From Pythium myriotylum (taxonomy: Eukaryota; Oomycota; Peronosporomycetes; Pythiales; Pythiaceae), in the NCBI GenBank assembly GCA_023091665.1, contig JALJCQ010000019.1:124001-188000 (forward strand): a stretch of 64,000 nt of DNA. The letters are read 5' to 3'. How positions within the stretch are numbered: position 1 is the first letter of the stretch; every line of letters begins with the position of its first letter. The notes below the pieces were generated by a model. It worked only from the letters and a program-made list of their open reading frames with translations, was not told the origin of the DNA and did no database searches. Made by a program: the position numbers and the translations under genes. Shown here one piece after another: positions 52,178-63,118 of the stretch.

Positions 52178-52579
52178 ATGACGACGCCAATCAAGTTCCA
52201 CACTCTCAACACACCTGATGAGGCTCTCTTCGGCTACTCCCAGGCTGTGACGGCTGGTAACACCGTTTACATCTCGGGCCAGTACTCTCACGAAGAGGGA
52301 AGGCCCATTGGCGAGGGTGACTTCGACGCGCAGGTTAAGCAGACCTTTGCCAACATCGACAAGTGCCTTGCCATGGTGGGGGCGACGCGCAACCAAGTGG
52401 TCCACACGGACGTCTTGCTCACTCATATCCGAGAGGATGTGGAGAAGCTCACGGCTGCCCACGCCGAGTACTTCGGCTCGCACCGCCCGGCGAGCACCAC
52501 GTGGGGGGTCAGCGGTCTCTACTTGCCGTACATGCGACTGGAAATTAAGGTGACGGTGCGACTTGACGTGCCAAAGTAA
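52178..52579 (+). CDS. RidA/YjgF/UK114 family protein (133 aa)
   Basis: The ATG at 52,178 (CCACCATGA) follows a good core promoter; the frame upstream of it is 5' UTR. The single-domain protein has the family layout: SQAVTAGNTVYISGQYS, then QTFANIDKCLAMVGATRNQVVHTDVLL, and the end LEIKVTVRLDV. Family trimers hydrolyse reactive enamine/imine intermediates or have other roles. At the place where RidA proper has the catalytic Arg (ARST-type motif) this protein reads RPASTTWGV, so it may belong to a non-imine-deaminase Rid subgroup. Length fits the family. Confidence 0.9.
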   Translation: MTTPIKFHTLNTPDEALFGYSQAVTAGNTVYISGQYSHEEGRPIGEGDFDAQVKQTFANIDKCLAMVGATRNQVVHTDVLLTHIREDVEKLTAAHAEYFGSHRPASTTWGVSGLYLPYMRLEIKVTVRLDVPK

Positions 52580-53025
52580 GAATGCGTGGAGCGGCTACTC
52601 TGTAGTTCCATTTGCATGACGATAACGAAGGAGAAAATTGATTTGACTCATTCCAACAAACTATCGCATCTTTCTATTCACCTTCTCAACTTTGCATTGG
52701 GATTCGACTTCTCCTATCCTACTGCATCAGTGAGTGCTGCCTTATGGCTAATTCAGTTACCGCCAACTGGACTTCCGTGTCAATACTGGGACTAACAACC
52801 TCTTGCTGCGGTTCGTGATTATCTAAATCGTCGGGGGCGTCGTTTGCCGAGATATAGTCGTTGTGAGAATCATCATTAGGATCAAGATCAAGTCGTGCCC
52901 GTATCAGGGGATCCTCAACCCTCGCAATCGCGTCGGCACTATTTACATCGTAATATGGGTCTCGTGTTTGCTCCGCATCACCAATGTTGTGATTGGGCCA
53001 TGCAAGTTCAAGTCGAGGTGGTTCA
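52580..53025. other. Intergenic region between RidA and TPR genes
   Basis: The two genes converge here. A minus-strand frame continues past the TPR stop in another phase (to 52,719), which may mean the TPR 3' end is spliced differently. No other feature is seen. Confidence 0.5.
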
Positions 53026-55817
53026 TCAAGTAGTAAAGCTTGCTGATAATGCTCCCCCTCCTGAGTCAAACTCTCGGCCGTTGTCCCTCGCAAACTCATA
53101 CCCGGACTCTTCTGGGAGCATCGTGGGGTCGACAAAAGGTTCCACCCCTTCAGCATATTCGCTACTCTCTGCGAGCAGAGCGCCGTGGTTCGGATCAACA
53201 GCGCCGGCAACCTCAATTTTGTACGCATCAACGTCGTGTGGATCCGGTTCGTTCTGTTCTATCGAGTAGCTGGAAATGTATTGGTCGTCTGACACGTCCT
53301 GTTCTGGTAGGAATAGGGGATATTCTGGTGTCCGCTGCTCACCCACATCGCGCGGAACAACGTCTTCGGTGAGTTCGTTTCCATTAAGCTGAAGTGAAGA
53401 GGCATCCGGTTGCCCATCGTCGTCTAGCAAAGTATGATCATCCGAAACAATATCCTCGTTTCCACCAAGCTGAAGTGAAGAGGTATCCGGTTGCGCATCG
53501 TCGTCTAGCAAAGTATGATCATCCGAAACAATATTCTCGTTTCCGTCAAGCCGAAGTGAAGAGGCATCCGGTTGCGCATCGTCGTCTAGCACAGCATGAT
53601 CATCCGAAACAATATCCTCGTTTCCACCAAGCCGAAGTGAAGAGGCATCCGGTTGCACATCGTCGTCTAGCACAGTATGATCATCCGACACATTATCCTC
53701 GTCGACCTTAACTTCTACGCTCTGAACTTCGTCTGACTGATGTTCAATTCGTCGGTCTCTGAGATCAATCGGTTCAGCTTGAAAAGGGATTATCTTCGAG
53801 TTGTCATCGGAAGCGTTGGGTTCTGAATTCGAGGCTTGAAGGGCCTTTTGTGCGTCGTGATTTGTGTCATGGCTCTCGCTCGAGGTTTCTATGGTCAAAG
53901 GCGCTTCCACGCAATGGTTGGTAACCGGCATGGGTTCTAGATGTTGAATCTCAGTGCTAAGCGGCAGTAGAGATATTTCGCTTTCTACGTGGAATAGCCC
54001 AGCAGCTTGCGGTTGCTGGGGATCTTCGACTCCCTGACCTACCTCCAGGCTGGGAGATTCGGGAGATCTTACCTCTGAGGCTTTTTCAACATGATTATCG
54101 GAACTAGATTCTTGAGGAGATAGCTCGAAAATGTGTGCTGTCTCGCTCGCCTCTAAGAGCTCGCCCTGGATGTCCGGGAGAGAAAAGCACTCACCACTTT
54201 CACCCATTGAGACTACTTTGAGGTTGTCCGGAGGACACTCGTGCGATGACACCTCGACAATGCCCACGTCCTCGCTCGTCTGGATCTCCCAGTCTTCATG
54301 CTCTGCGACTTGCAGGTCAACCAGTTCGCGGTCTCCAATCAGCGGTTCCTCTACGGTGCTAGTTTCCGAAGTTTGGGGGATACCATTGACTGCGAAAGCT
54401 TGGAGGGTGTCTGCCACTTCTCGGCTACCTAGCTCAGCTTGCGTAATGCTCTCCGATTCGTCACCCGACTCAATAACCCCTCTGTCTGGTTCTGAAGTTG
54501 GCGTCTTCGCTACTGAGTGTTCGATGCCGACACTATCCTCTGCCATACCGTCGCTCTCGACCCTAGTATCTTCAGAAGCTTTCTTGTCTACAGATTTTTT
54601 CTTCAAGACTTTGATCGGCGCATTTGCGTTCGCATCGAAGCGATATCGCGGACTGAAGAATGGGTCCTCTGGTGCCAAGCACCTTTTATTTGGGGCTGTG
54701 TCAATCGGAGGAAGGGTGTGACCTTTGGCAAGCGCGTCAGCAACGATTGATCGCGGTGAAGGCAGCTGCTGGGTGTTTAGTTGCTGCTGCTTGGGTCTCG
54801 TGATGGGGCTAGGAAGTCGTAGCGACGTCGGCGGTGTAGCTGCTCGTGGTTTTAGTGGTGCGACTCTCTGGCCACCAGCTCTGGATGCATGGCGCACGCT
54901 TGCAGCTTTTGTCGATATTGTACGCTTGGCCGCGAGATATGAGTTGCGGATCGTGGTGGCGATCGTGTGGTCGAGCCCGAGGTACTGCTCGGCGAGCCCA
55001 ACGCCCTTCTTATAGCTGAGCACACTCGCCTCGTAGTCCTTGAGGAACTCCTGCTCGACGCCAACGTTGTGATAAGCGATGCAGAGCACGGAGACGCGCT
55101 CGAGGTTTGCAGCATCCTGCCCCGGATCTTTCTGCGCCTCGAAAAACTCACTTTGGAGCGTAATGAGCGCAGCCTGCGCGTGCTCGAGCGCCGCAGCGTG
55201 TTGGTTGAGTTGTGACAGCACAGCGCACATGTTAAGATGCGTGTCCGCTGCGTGGCGCGCGTCATGCAGCGTCCGCGTCTCGATGGCCAGTGCCTTCTTC
55301 AGACACGTCAAGGCCGTGTGGAGTTTGCCGAGGCGCCGATAGTAACACGCGAGGTTATTGAGCGTCGTGGCCCTGTCGCGCGGGTGGTGCTGCGATAGGA
55401 TTTCCGCCTTCTTGAGCAGCTCGAGCGCAACGGCGTAGTTGTCCTGCTGCAGGAAGCTCATGGAGAGCAGATTGCACATTTCGGCGAGCGCGCGACAGGC
55501 GTGCGCGACCTCTGCACTGTCAGCGCCAAAGAAGTGGCGTCGCAGTACGAGCGCGCGCTCCATGCGGTCGAAGGCCTGGAGGTAGTTGCCCTGTCGCGTC
55601 GGCACAGCGAGTTGCGTGAGCGAGCGTCCACGAGAGATGACACACAGAGAGAGCGAGCGACGTACGGCGCGCTGGAGGTGGACGCATTCCTCGTCCAGAC
55701 GGTGGAGCGCGTCGAGCTGCTCCTGCTCGCGGTGCGCGTTGCGCACGTCCTGTCAGCGCGGCGCCGGCGTCAGAGCCAGCGAGCGAGCGAGCGCGACACC
55801 CAACGCACCGAGTTCAT
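53026..55817 (-). CDS. TPR-repeat protein with long acidic tail
   Basis: Probable exons are 55,817-55,809, 55,749-55,666 and 55,590-53,026. The introns (59 and 75 nt, GTGCGT and GTACGT donors, CAG acceptors) keep the frame. The frame as such stays open across the second intron. The N-terminal third has tetratricopeptide repeats of the kinesin-light-chain spacing (ERALVLRRHFFGADSAEVAHA, ATTLNNLACYYRRLGKLHTALTCL, DYEASVLSYKKGVGLAEQYLG). A basic Pro-rich linker follows, then a Ser/Asp/Glu-rich tail with four 27-residue repeats. TPRs bind partner peptides; no enzymatic part is visible. It is divergent from the AAA ATPase gene. Confidence 0.75.
53391..53714 (-). repeat. 81-bp coding minisatellite in the TPR gene (4 units)
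   Basis: Units start at 53,391, 53,472, 53,553 and 53,634, and each encodes 27 residues around IVSDDHTLLDDDAQPDTSSL. Divergence between units is low. Confidence 0.9.
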
Positions 55818-56064
55818 GGCCGCTTGCGTCTAATTTAACTAATGGGGCCGAATGTAGCCATCGTCGACAATGCATTCTCGACCGCGATTATCGACCGTCG
55901 ACAATGTCCACAATGTCGCCGTCGGAGCAAGAGGTTATTGGCGCCAGCCATTCGCGACCCGACCGCCGCCGCCGCCCCCTCGCGCCGCCGCCGCTCTCTC
56001 TCGCTCTCGCTCTCGACCTGCCGAGCTGCACGCGCGTGAGTGACTCCTGCTAAAACCGACGCCC
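55818..56064. promoter_or_regulatory. Bidirectional promoter, TPR / AAA genes
   Basis: The 247 bp between the start codons hold repeated GTCGACAATG (55,873 and nearby) and a CT-rich tract before the AAA start. Confidence 0.45.
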
Positions 56065-59000
56065 ATGCCGCCCGCGAAGCGCCGCCGCGCGAGCGACGCC
56101 GACCTCAACGGCGCCGCGTCGCCCTCCAAAGCGCCGCGCGTTAAAACCGCCGAGCGCGCCGACGACGTGCTCGCGCCCTCGGCCGCGGCGCTCGACGCGC
56201 TCAGCAGCGAGCACGCCGCGCTGCTGCGCCAGCTCCAAGGGCCCTACACGTTCATCCAGGCCATGCTCACGGAGTTCGCGGCCGAATTCGAGAAGAACCC
56301 GAGCGACCGCGACTCGCTGGTCATCGAGGACGACGCCGCGTGGTTCTGGTTCGTCGAGATGCGCTTCCTCGTGGTCTTTCTCTATGAGATGACCTTCATG
56401 GAGTTCTCGCTGAGCGTGACCAAGCCCGACTCGCTCACTGTGCGCTCGGTGATCAAGCCGCAGGAGCGCAAAGAGCGCGTGGCCCACCGCGGCGAGATGC
56501 AGCAGCGCGTCGAGTTCCTCGCGCGCATGAAGAACTACCTCGTCGATCTCGGACGCGTGCGACTGCAGGCCACAGAGGCCGCCGGCAAGCGCGTGCCTCG
56601 TCTGTTCCGCCTCGCCAAGCGATACAACCTCACGGAGCAGGAGACGGATCTCTTCCAGCTGCTCGTCGTTCTCCAGGGCTGCCAGTCGAACGCGGTGCGC
56701 TGCCAGATGATCGAAGAGGACGCGCAGCGCCGCATGTCGCTGTGCCAGCGACTCGCCGGTATCTCCGAGATCGACGTTGCCGAATTCTACGATGACCAGC
56801 GCGAACACGTGAAGGAAGGCACGCTCATCGTGGACGAGGAGAACTACTGCACATCGCTTAGCCTCTCGAACATTTGCGTGCGCGTGCTGCTCGGGCGCCA
56901 TCTCACGAGCAACCAGGAGCTCAAGCTCAGCCAGACTGCGCTTGAGGAACTGCTGCTCGACGAAGGCGTCAAGTTCTCCGATGCGCTGGACGTGAAGCCC
57001 GCGGATGCAGCCAGCAGCGACGCTGACCATGCGCGCATTAAGCGCGAGCCGAGCTACTCGATGGACACAGTTGACGCTGACCACAGCGACTACTCGGGTG
57101 ACAGTCAGGCGGAAGACGACGTTGAGGATGACGCTGAGACGGATGAATCGTCGGCGTTTTCGTTTATTGGTGGCTTTGGCAAGAAGTCTGCCAACGGTAA
57201 GGTAAAGAAGAGCCGGCGAAGCAATGGTAGCTACGACGCAAGTGAGCTGGCTCTGCCTCCTGGGCCAGATCAAAGCGAGCTCAAGCCCTACGATCCGTCC
57301 AACCAGCTCGAGTACCTCGAAGATCGGTTTCAGGTCGTGGCATATGCGATTCGCGCGTCAGGCGCTCGCGTCAAGGACCAGATGAAGGAGGCCGGCACCA
57401 AACAACCATGGGAGTCCAACACGTTGCATGCGAATGCCGGACGGCGCGAGCTAAAGGCAAAGCAACGTGTCCACGATCGGCGTACACTGCATCGACTTAA
57501 TCTCTCGCGCAAGGCCGGTCTGGCGCTACCACGCCTCGAGGAGCTCTCGGCCAAGTTCAAGCTCAACAAGTTCGAACAGAACGTGATTGTGATGCTCATC
57601 GGCAAGACCATCTCACCTGTTATCAAGAATCTCATTGATGGCGTGGACACATCGCCGGTGCAGCGCATGGATGAAAGTATCATCATCAACCAGATCTTGA
57701 GCGTCTTTTGTGACACGTTCCAAGAGCAGGTTGCCCACCGAGTCTACTTCTACAAGTCTTCACGGCTACTCTCACGTGGGCTCGTCAAGCTTCACCGTGG
57801 ACGGTGGCACTCGACAGCGGGAGACCTCGTCGATCAGCGTGTAGAGCTTGACCGGCGTGTGCTTGACTGGGTTGTCGGGCTCGACACGGAAATGAACGAG
57901 CTTGTTGAAGGATCGGACCTCTACTACCCGAAAGTGCGCATGGATCAGGTCGTGCTGCCTGAGGAACACAAGGCGACGATCCTCCAGACTGTCGAAAGCT
58001 ACGAGGCCTTCCGCAAGTACCGCAAAAAGAGCGGCCTCGAGGACTCAATGAGCTATGGCACGGGACTTGTGCTGATGCTCTGCGGTGCGAGTGGCACAGG
58101 CAAGACCATGACAGTAAACGCTGTAGCCCACCACCTGAAGAAGCGCGTTCTGCTCGTGGACTTCCCGTCGCTCCAGGGCAAGCGCCAAGAAGGTGTAGAG
58201 GTCGATGCAGACCTGCGTGGACTGTTCCGCGAGGCAGAGATGAGCAACGCCGTGCTCTTCTTTGATGAGTGTGAGACGATTTTCCGACAGCGCGAATTCG
58301 GCGGAGATCGTCTTCTCAACGCTTTGCTGACGGAGATTGAGCGATACGAAGGCATCGTCTTCCTCGCGACCAACCGGCCGTTCGACTTGGACGAGGCAAT
58401 GCACCGACGCATCACAGCCGTCTTCGAGTTCAAGGCACCAGACCATATCCAGCGACGCAAGATCTGGCAAGTGCTGCTCAGCGACTCTCTACGTGTCTCC
58501 GATGACGTTGACTGGGAGGCCATTAGTCTCAAGTACGAATTGAGTGGCGGCTTCATTAAGAATGCGATTCTCTCGGCATTGCTGCGCGCGCTCTCACGCG
58601 ACGCCGAGTCTCCGGTGATCTGCCATGAGGACATCGTCGCAGGTTGCGCATTGCAAATGCGTGGCAGTCTCCACATGAAGACTTTTGACCACCGCGTCGT
58701 GCCAACGGCCGGGCTGGACGCGCTCATCGTCGAGGACGCGGTCAAGGATAAGCTCCAGGAGATCGTCCATTTCGAGAAAGCACGTTCTGTTATCTACGGC
58801 CAGTGGGGCTTCGACTTTGGTGAGAGCAAGAGCAAGCAGAAGGGCATCAGCGTGCTACTGGCCGGCCCCGGTGGCGTCGAGAAGGTCGCGGCGGCCAAGG
58901 CCATCGGTTTCGAGGTCGGTCGTCCGCTCAAGCTAGTCAACTTTGCACAGCTTCAGAGCGAGTCGCTGGCTGAGACGCGCAAGGCGGTGCGGGCGGTGTT

Positions 59001-59520
59001 TGACGACGCGCGACTCATGGACGCTGTCGTCGTGCTCGAGGGCTTCGAGTCGTTCGGCAGTCAGTGGGACCTCGGCACCGACCCGTTCGAGTCCCCGCGA
59101 GTTCGTGTCGAGGTGCTTCGTCTGCTGGAGCTCATGGACGCGTTCCCGGGCATCACGATCCTCGTCGCGACGCTCGCGTCCTCGGCACTCACGTCGCTTT
59201 TCCACTCGGAGTTCGCGCGCAAGATCAAGTTCCTCGTCGAGATGCGCAACCCGAACGCCAAGCTCCGTGAGCAGCTCTGGCGCGCGTGCTTCCCGCCCAA
59301 GGCGCCGCTTGACAAGAGCATCGACTTCAAGAAGCTCGCCGAGCGCTTTGAGCTGAGCCACACGGCCATCGGCGACGCGGTCTTTCGCGCGGCCGCGAGC
59401 GCTGCGCTGCGTGACGAGAAGGAGCGCCACATCACGATGAAGGACCTGCTCGCGGCCGCCGAGGTGGAGCGCGGCAAAGCGCGCGCCGGCAGCGGCGCCA
59501 TGGACAGCCTGTTCATGTAA
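56065..59520 (+). CDS. Tandem AAA ATPase, second domain degenerate (1,151 aa)
   Basis: The N-terminal 600 residues are helical with an acidic low-complexity stretch (about 330-365). AAA domain 1 has Walker A GASGTGKT at 674-681, Walker B LFFDECE around 732-737, a sensor Asn in FLATNRPFD and RR residues in MHRRI suited to arginine fingers. AAA domain 2 has GPGGVEKV at 934-941 in place of the P-loop and VVLEGFESFG in place of Walker B, so it probably does not hydrolyse ATP. No signal peptide or membrane segment is seen. The ATG at 56,065 follows an upstream stop. The fold suggests a substrate-remodelling ATPase; no specific partner can be named. Confidence 0.8.
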   Translation: MPPAKRRRASDADLNGAASPSKAPRVKTAERADDVLAPSAAALDALSSEHAALLRQLQGPYTFIQAMLTEFAAEFEKNPSDRDSLVIEDDAAWFWFVEMRFLVVFLYEMTFMEFSLSVTKPDSLTVRSVIKPQERKERVAHRGEMQQRVEFLARMKNYLVDLGRVRLQATEAAGKRVPRLFRLAKRYNLTEQETDLFQLLVVLQGCQSNAVRCQMIEEDAQRRMSLCQRLAGISEIDVAEFYDDQREHVKEGTLIVDEENYCTSLSLSNICVRVLLGRHLTSNQELKLSQTALEELLLDEGVKFSDALDVKPADAASSDADHARIKREPSYSMDTVDADHSDYSGDSQAEDDVEDDAETDESSAFSFIGGFGKKSANGKVKKSRRSNGSYDASELALPPGPDQSELKPYDPSNQLEYLEDRFQVVAYAIRASGARVKDQMKEAGTKQPWESNTLHANAGRRELKAKQRVHDRRTLHRLNLSRKAGLALPRLEELSAKFKLNKFEQNVIVMLIGKTISPVIKNLIDGVDTSPVQRMDESIIINQILSVFCDTFQEQVAHRVYFYKSSRLLSRGLVKLHRGRWHSTAGDLVDQRVELDRRVLDWVVGLDTEMNELVEGSDLYYPKVRMDQVVLPEEHKATILQTVESYEAFRKYRKKSGLEDSMSYGTGLVLMLCGASGTGKTMTVNAVAHHLKKRVLLVDFPSLQGKRQEGVEVDADLRGLFREAEMSNAVLFFDECETIFRQREFGGDRLLNALLTEIERYEGIVFLATNRPFDLDEAMHRRITAVFEFKAPDHIQRRKIWQVLLSDSLRVSDDVDWEAISLKYELSGGFIKNAILSALLRALSRDAESPVICHEDIVAGCALQMRGSLHMKTFDHRVVPTAGLDALIVEDAVKDKLQEIVHFEKARSVIYGQWGFDFGESKSKQKGISVLLAGPGGVEKVAAAKAIGFEVGRPLKLVNFAQLQSESLAETRKAVRAVFDDARLMDAVVVLEGFESFGSQWDLGTDPFESPRVRVEVLRLLELMDAFPGITILVATLASSALTSLFHSEFARKIKFLVEMRNPNAKLREQLWRACFPPKAPLDKSIDFKKLAERFELSHTAIGDAVFRAAASAALRDEKERHITMKDLLAAAEVERGKARAGSGAMDSLFM

Positions 59521-59620
59521 TCGAGTATTTAAACGAAACACTCTTGATCCTCTTCCTCGCGTGTATTTGGTGTCTTTGTTTGTTTTCTCATGGGTCTCGC
59601 GCGGCCTCGCGACTCGGGGC

Positions 59621-60340
59621 TCAGATCTTGTAGGGAAGCTTGTTGCCGTCGACGAACTCGCGCACGACGTCGTCCTTGGTGATCGTGACCGTGCGGATGA
59701 CGCCGCCCGAGCTGCCGTCGCGAGCCATGGCGTGCGCTAATGCCTTCCGCACAAAGTCCTGGCACTCTTCCTTGGTCATGTTGGGTCTAGCGCAAGAGAA
59801 ACAATCCAGTTAGGCGCCACACCAGCAAAGGCAAAGATGCGGCCAAACGCACCGGTACGCCGAGTCGACGTAGCCGTATATGTAGGTGGAGCCGCTGCCG
59901 CCGATGGCGAAGTCCTGCTCGACCATGGCGCCGCCGATCGGGATGGAGAAGACCTGGCCGCCCTTGACCGGGTCCCAGCCGGCCACGATGATGCCGGCGA
60001 GCAGGCGGTCCTTGTTGTTGTAGCAGAGCGAGCGGAAGAGGTTGGCGGCCGTGTGGACCTTGGGCAGCCGGCCGAGGTCGATGGCGTGCGAGCCGAGGAA
60101 GTGGCGCACGTAGTCGGAGAGCGCCTGCGTGTCGGCGGCCGAGCCCGAGCGGCAGCAGTAGATGCGGTCGTGGAGGCCCGTGAGCTTGTCGGAGACGCGG
60201 TTGGCGATGTACGTGCCCGTGGACGTGCGCGAGTCGGCGCCCAGCACGACGCCGCCGTCGAACTTGACGGCGATGATGGACGTGCCGGCGTCCACCTCGC
60301 CCGGCTTGAGCATGCTCGCCTCGTCGAACGCCTCCAGCAT
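59621..60340 (-). CDS. PSMB6: 20S proteasome subunit beta-1 (PSMB6/PRE3)
   Basis: Exon 1 (60,340-59,853) and exon 2 (59,786-59,621) are joined by removing a 66-nt intron within an Arg codon. The 217-residue protein has a 19-residue propeptide ending in Gly, then catalytic Thr20, Asp36, Arg38 and Lys52, which correspond to Thr1, Asp17, Arg19 and Lys33 of the mature subunit. Diagnostic blocks are [41 protein letters not shown] and [17 protein letters not shown], then [18 protein letters not shown] from exon 2. Beta-1 gives the caspase-like peptidase activity of the proteasome. Nothing suggests inactivation. Confidence 0.95.
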
Positions 60341-61056
60341 CTTCGTCCCTGTTCCTGAGCTCCTCGGGGGGTTCTCCCTCGTTTGGATCGGAAAAGGATC
60401 CAACGCCCCGAGAAAGATGATACATGTAATCACACAACAGAGGGACTACGGTCATCGTAACCGGAACCGGTGGGATATTGGATGCACCAAATCACCAAAA
60501 AGAAATGGTGCGACCACCACAAGTCGCCCATTTTTTGGTACCTGAAATCGAGCGTGGTCGACACGCTCGACAAAATGGTGGCGGTCGACCAAATTCGCAT
60601 CAGAACCACGTGTTGCTTGTTAAGGGTGCCGGCGGCAGTGCCCGAACTCGGTCGAGTGAGCCGCCGATGGACGACGAAGAAGCACCAAGCTCTGCACCAA
60701 GCAGCGTCAGTGTGAACGATGTGGCCGATGCTGTCGGCGCCAAAAGCGCACGCCGAGGTATACGCGTGTCTCGTCGGGTTATCACTCGAAGGGTTGCTGC
60801 GCGATGCGGCGGGCGGCGAGGAGCACCAGTATCGTCATGCGCGAAGACACCATGCCTCCCCTCGCAGCACGCGTCTTGCAAGTTGCAACTCATGCTGATA
60901 CCAAATCTGAATCTGAGTGGAAATTGGTGTTTCAGGATGTCCTGCCAACCAAATTCCCAAATTTATATCACACTTGAGTGCACTGCGAAATTCTTCGAAA
61001 AGTCCTCTCCGCTGAGAGTCTCACCTCCACAGACTCAGACCACTCCAATGCAGTTC
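60341..61056. other. Intergenic region between PSMB6 and BI-1-like gene
   Basis: An open frame (60,478-61,101) runs into the BI-1 gene but has no protein features. It is treated as 5' sequence because a core promoter lies downstream of it. Several GGTCGAC(C)-type repeats occur near 60,550-60,590. Confidence 0.55.
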
Positions 61057-61931
61057 CCCATTCTTATTTTCTCCTCCGCCACGCTAAGTCTCTCCTTCGC
61101 AATGAGTGCTGACGTATTCTCTGTCAACAAACCAGCTTCGATCGACCAATTACCCCCTGGTGCAACACTTGACGCACCTCTATTAACGACGCCACCCTCG
61201 ACTCGTCCGTACGACTACGTCACTCGCCGATGGCAACTCTTCAACCTCTACGACGGAAGTCGCGTCGTACCCTTCGACGAGGCGACCTTGGGAGCCATCT
61301 CGCACCTGCCGTTGCCACTGCAAGTAGCCTTCCGACTCAAGATGCTCGGCATCTTCGAGCTGCAGTTGCTCGTGGTGTGGGCCGTCGTCGCGGTCTTTCG
61401 CTACGAGCCGCAGGCCAAAGATGTGGCTGACCGCTTCTTCGACCCTCCGGTGGCGCGTCTCGTCATAGCCTTTGTTGCGGGGCTCGCACTGCTCGTCGGA
61501 CTCTACTTTGCGCGCAACCGGTTCCCACTGAACTGGGGTTTGCTGCTGTTCTTCACGTTTGCGCAGTGTTTGTGTTTCGTGGGACTGGGCGTCGTGCTGG
61601 ACACGAATATCGGCGTGATCAACTGCGGGTTCACGTTCCTCAGCGTGTTGATCATGATTGTACTGTCATGCATACATTCGCGTTGGGGCGAGCTCGAGAT
61701 GCTGTTCTCGTCGTTTTATGCCGGGTTGATCGGGTATGTGGTGTCGGCGCTCGTTCTGTACGGGGTGTTTCGACACGACTTCGCAACGAAGGAGGGCTTC
61801 GGAGCGACGCTGGGTTTCCAGTTGTTGCTGTTGCTTTGGTTCTCTTACGACGCGATGTCGATGTATCAGATCATGTCGCCGGACGAGTACATGCATGGGG
61901 TGATCTACTTTTACACCGACTTGATTTTGCT
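61039..61931 (+). repeat. Direct duplication of BI-1-like gene, copy 1 extent
   Basis: It is identical to 63,056-63,946 apart from the 2-bp gap. It includes the putative initiator element and stops abruptly inside the coding region. Confidence 0.85.
61057..61071 (+). promoter_or_regulatory. Putative Inr/flanking element of BI-1-like gene
   Basis: CCCATTC followed by TATTTTC fits the oomycete initiator arrangement. It lies 31-45 nt before the ATG at 61,102 and after the alternative ATG at 61,048, which favours 61,102. The same sequence precedes copy 2. Confidence 0.5.
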
Positions 61932-62154
61932 TGGAAGTGCAGCCGTTGGTGTAGCATTTGCAATTGCTGCAATGGTTGGGATGTGTATGTCTGACGACGA
62001 AGTTAAGGTGGACGGCTTCGTCCGGATGGCGGGGTCTTGCTGCGACTGCTTCGCGTCGGCACGCAGGGGTGGCTACTACTGCTGTGACCTGTGCTGCAAC
62101 AGGTTCTTTGCCGCGGACGTGTCTACTCCCCCCGTGGTCAGCGTAAATGCATAG
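61102..62154 (+). CDS. Bax-inhibitor-1-like (TMBIM) membrane protein, copy 1
   Basis: From the ATG at 61,102 the product has 350 residues. Seven hydrophobic segments follow a 90-residue cytosolic N-terminus: ELQLLVVWAVVAVF, LVIAFVAGLALLVGLYFA, WGLLLFFTFAQCLCFVGLGV, TFLSVLIMIVLSCI, FYAGLIGYVVSALVLYG, FQLLLLLWFSYDAM and the last one after YFYTDLILL. RLKMLGIFELQLLVVW and YFYTDLILL recall the BI-1/TMBIM family, which forms calcium leak channels in ER or Golgi membranes. The C-terminus is Cys-rich (CCDCF, YYCCDLCCNRF), an odd tail that might be lipid-modified. From 61,932 the sequence differs from copy 2. Confidence 0.7.
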   Translation: MSADVFSVNKPASIDQLPPGATLDAPLLTTPPSTRPYDYVTRRWQLFNLYDGSRVVPFDEATLGAISHLPLPLQVAFRLKMLGIFELQLLVVWAVVAVFRYEPQAKDVADRFFDPPVARLVIAFVAGLALLVGLYFARNRFPLNWGLLLFFTFAQCLCFVGLGVVLDTNIGVINCGFTFLSVLIMIVLSCIHSRWGELEMLFSSFYAGLIGYVVSALVLYGVFRHDFATKEGFGATLGFQLLLLLWFSYDAMSMYQIMSPDEYMHGVIYFYTDLILLGSAAVGVAFAIAAMVGMCMSDDEVKVDGFVRMAGSCCDCFASARRGGYYCCDLCCNRFFAADVSTPPVVSVNA

Positions 62155-63054
62155 ATGAAACAATGGATCGCGTATGAATACCTAAGCCCACAGATGAGAG
62201 CGTAGCATTCTCTACGAAAGTTCGAGAGATCTTAGCCGTTCCTTCGGCTCAATTATTTTCTGCTGGTACCAACAGAACCTCTGCAAGTATTGTCGTTTCC
62301 ACCAAAATTTGTGGAACTAGCACTGAAATCCGAATCGATTTAGATTTGATTTTAGGCCAATCAGAGAAGGCAGACGGATGATTGTCTCGTCGCGGCGTGG
62401 ATAAGAATGGGAAAGTGGTCAGGTCTTTCGAAATTCGAAGCTTTGGTTGGCTGAATATCGATCGAATCGATTTGAAAATGATTGCCCAAAACGATTCGAT
62501 TGGGGCCTTTCGAATGAAAACGACAATACCCGATGTTTCTTTTTGGAACTTGGTTAGGTCGTACGGCCATTCGAGAAGCCAACACAAAAACGATCAATGA
62601 ACTCAACTACGCTCGAAGGGCCATCATCGGATGTATTCTTGCAAAGGTGCTGATGGCATGCGGAGATCAGAGCCGTCCAAAATGAGCTTCAAGATACTTT
62701 GAAAATTAGAAACCCGAAGCCCCACCAGCAAAGGCAAGTGGAAGGCCTTCAGTGTAGGGTGGACGAGCTGCTATTGTGGAAGGCTCAAGAGGCAAGCCAA
62801 GGGGAGACTCTTCGCATGATGAGAGCGAGCGGAGCAACGCTGAGCGGGGCGAGAATCGAAGTCTGCGTGAAGAAAAGAACTCATCAACCAGAGGAAAAAA
62901 GATAACTAATGAGTGGAAGGTCCACATCGTTAAGAAAAATACTCACATCGTGGCGAGATATGTATCACACCAAAATGCACCACAGTCTCTTAGCTCATTT
63001 ATCGATGGAAAGGATCTACCCACTGTGCTGGACGATCTCACCACAACCACCTCA
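62155..63054. other. Intergenic region between the BI-1-like copies
   Basis: AT-richer, with repeated ATCGAATCGAT-like words around 62,330-62,500. No gene or RNA is recognised. Confidence 0.5.
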
Positions 63055-63118
63055 GGCCACTCCAATGCAGTTCCCCATTCTTATTTTCTCCTCCGCCACG
63101 CTAAGTCTCTCCTTCGCA

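Noticed and set aside
60478..61101. N-terminal extension of the BI-1-like protein by 208 codons
   Set aside because: A core-promoter-like element lies inside this stretch, copy 2 lacks it, and the residues look random.
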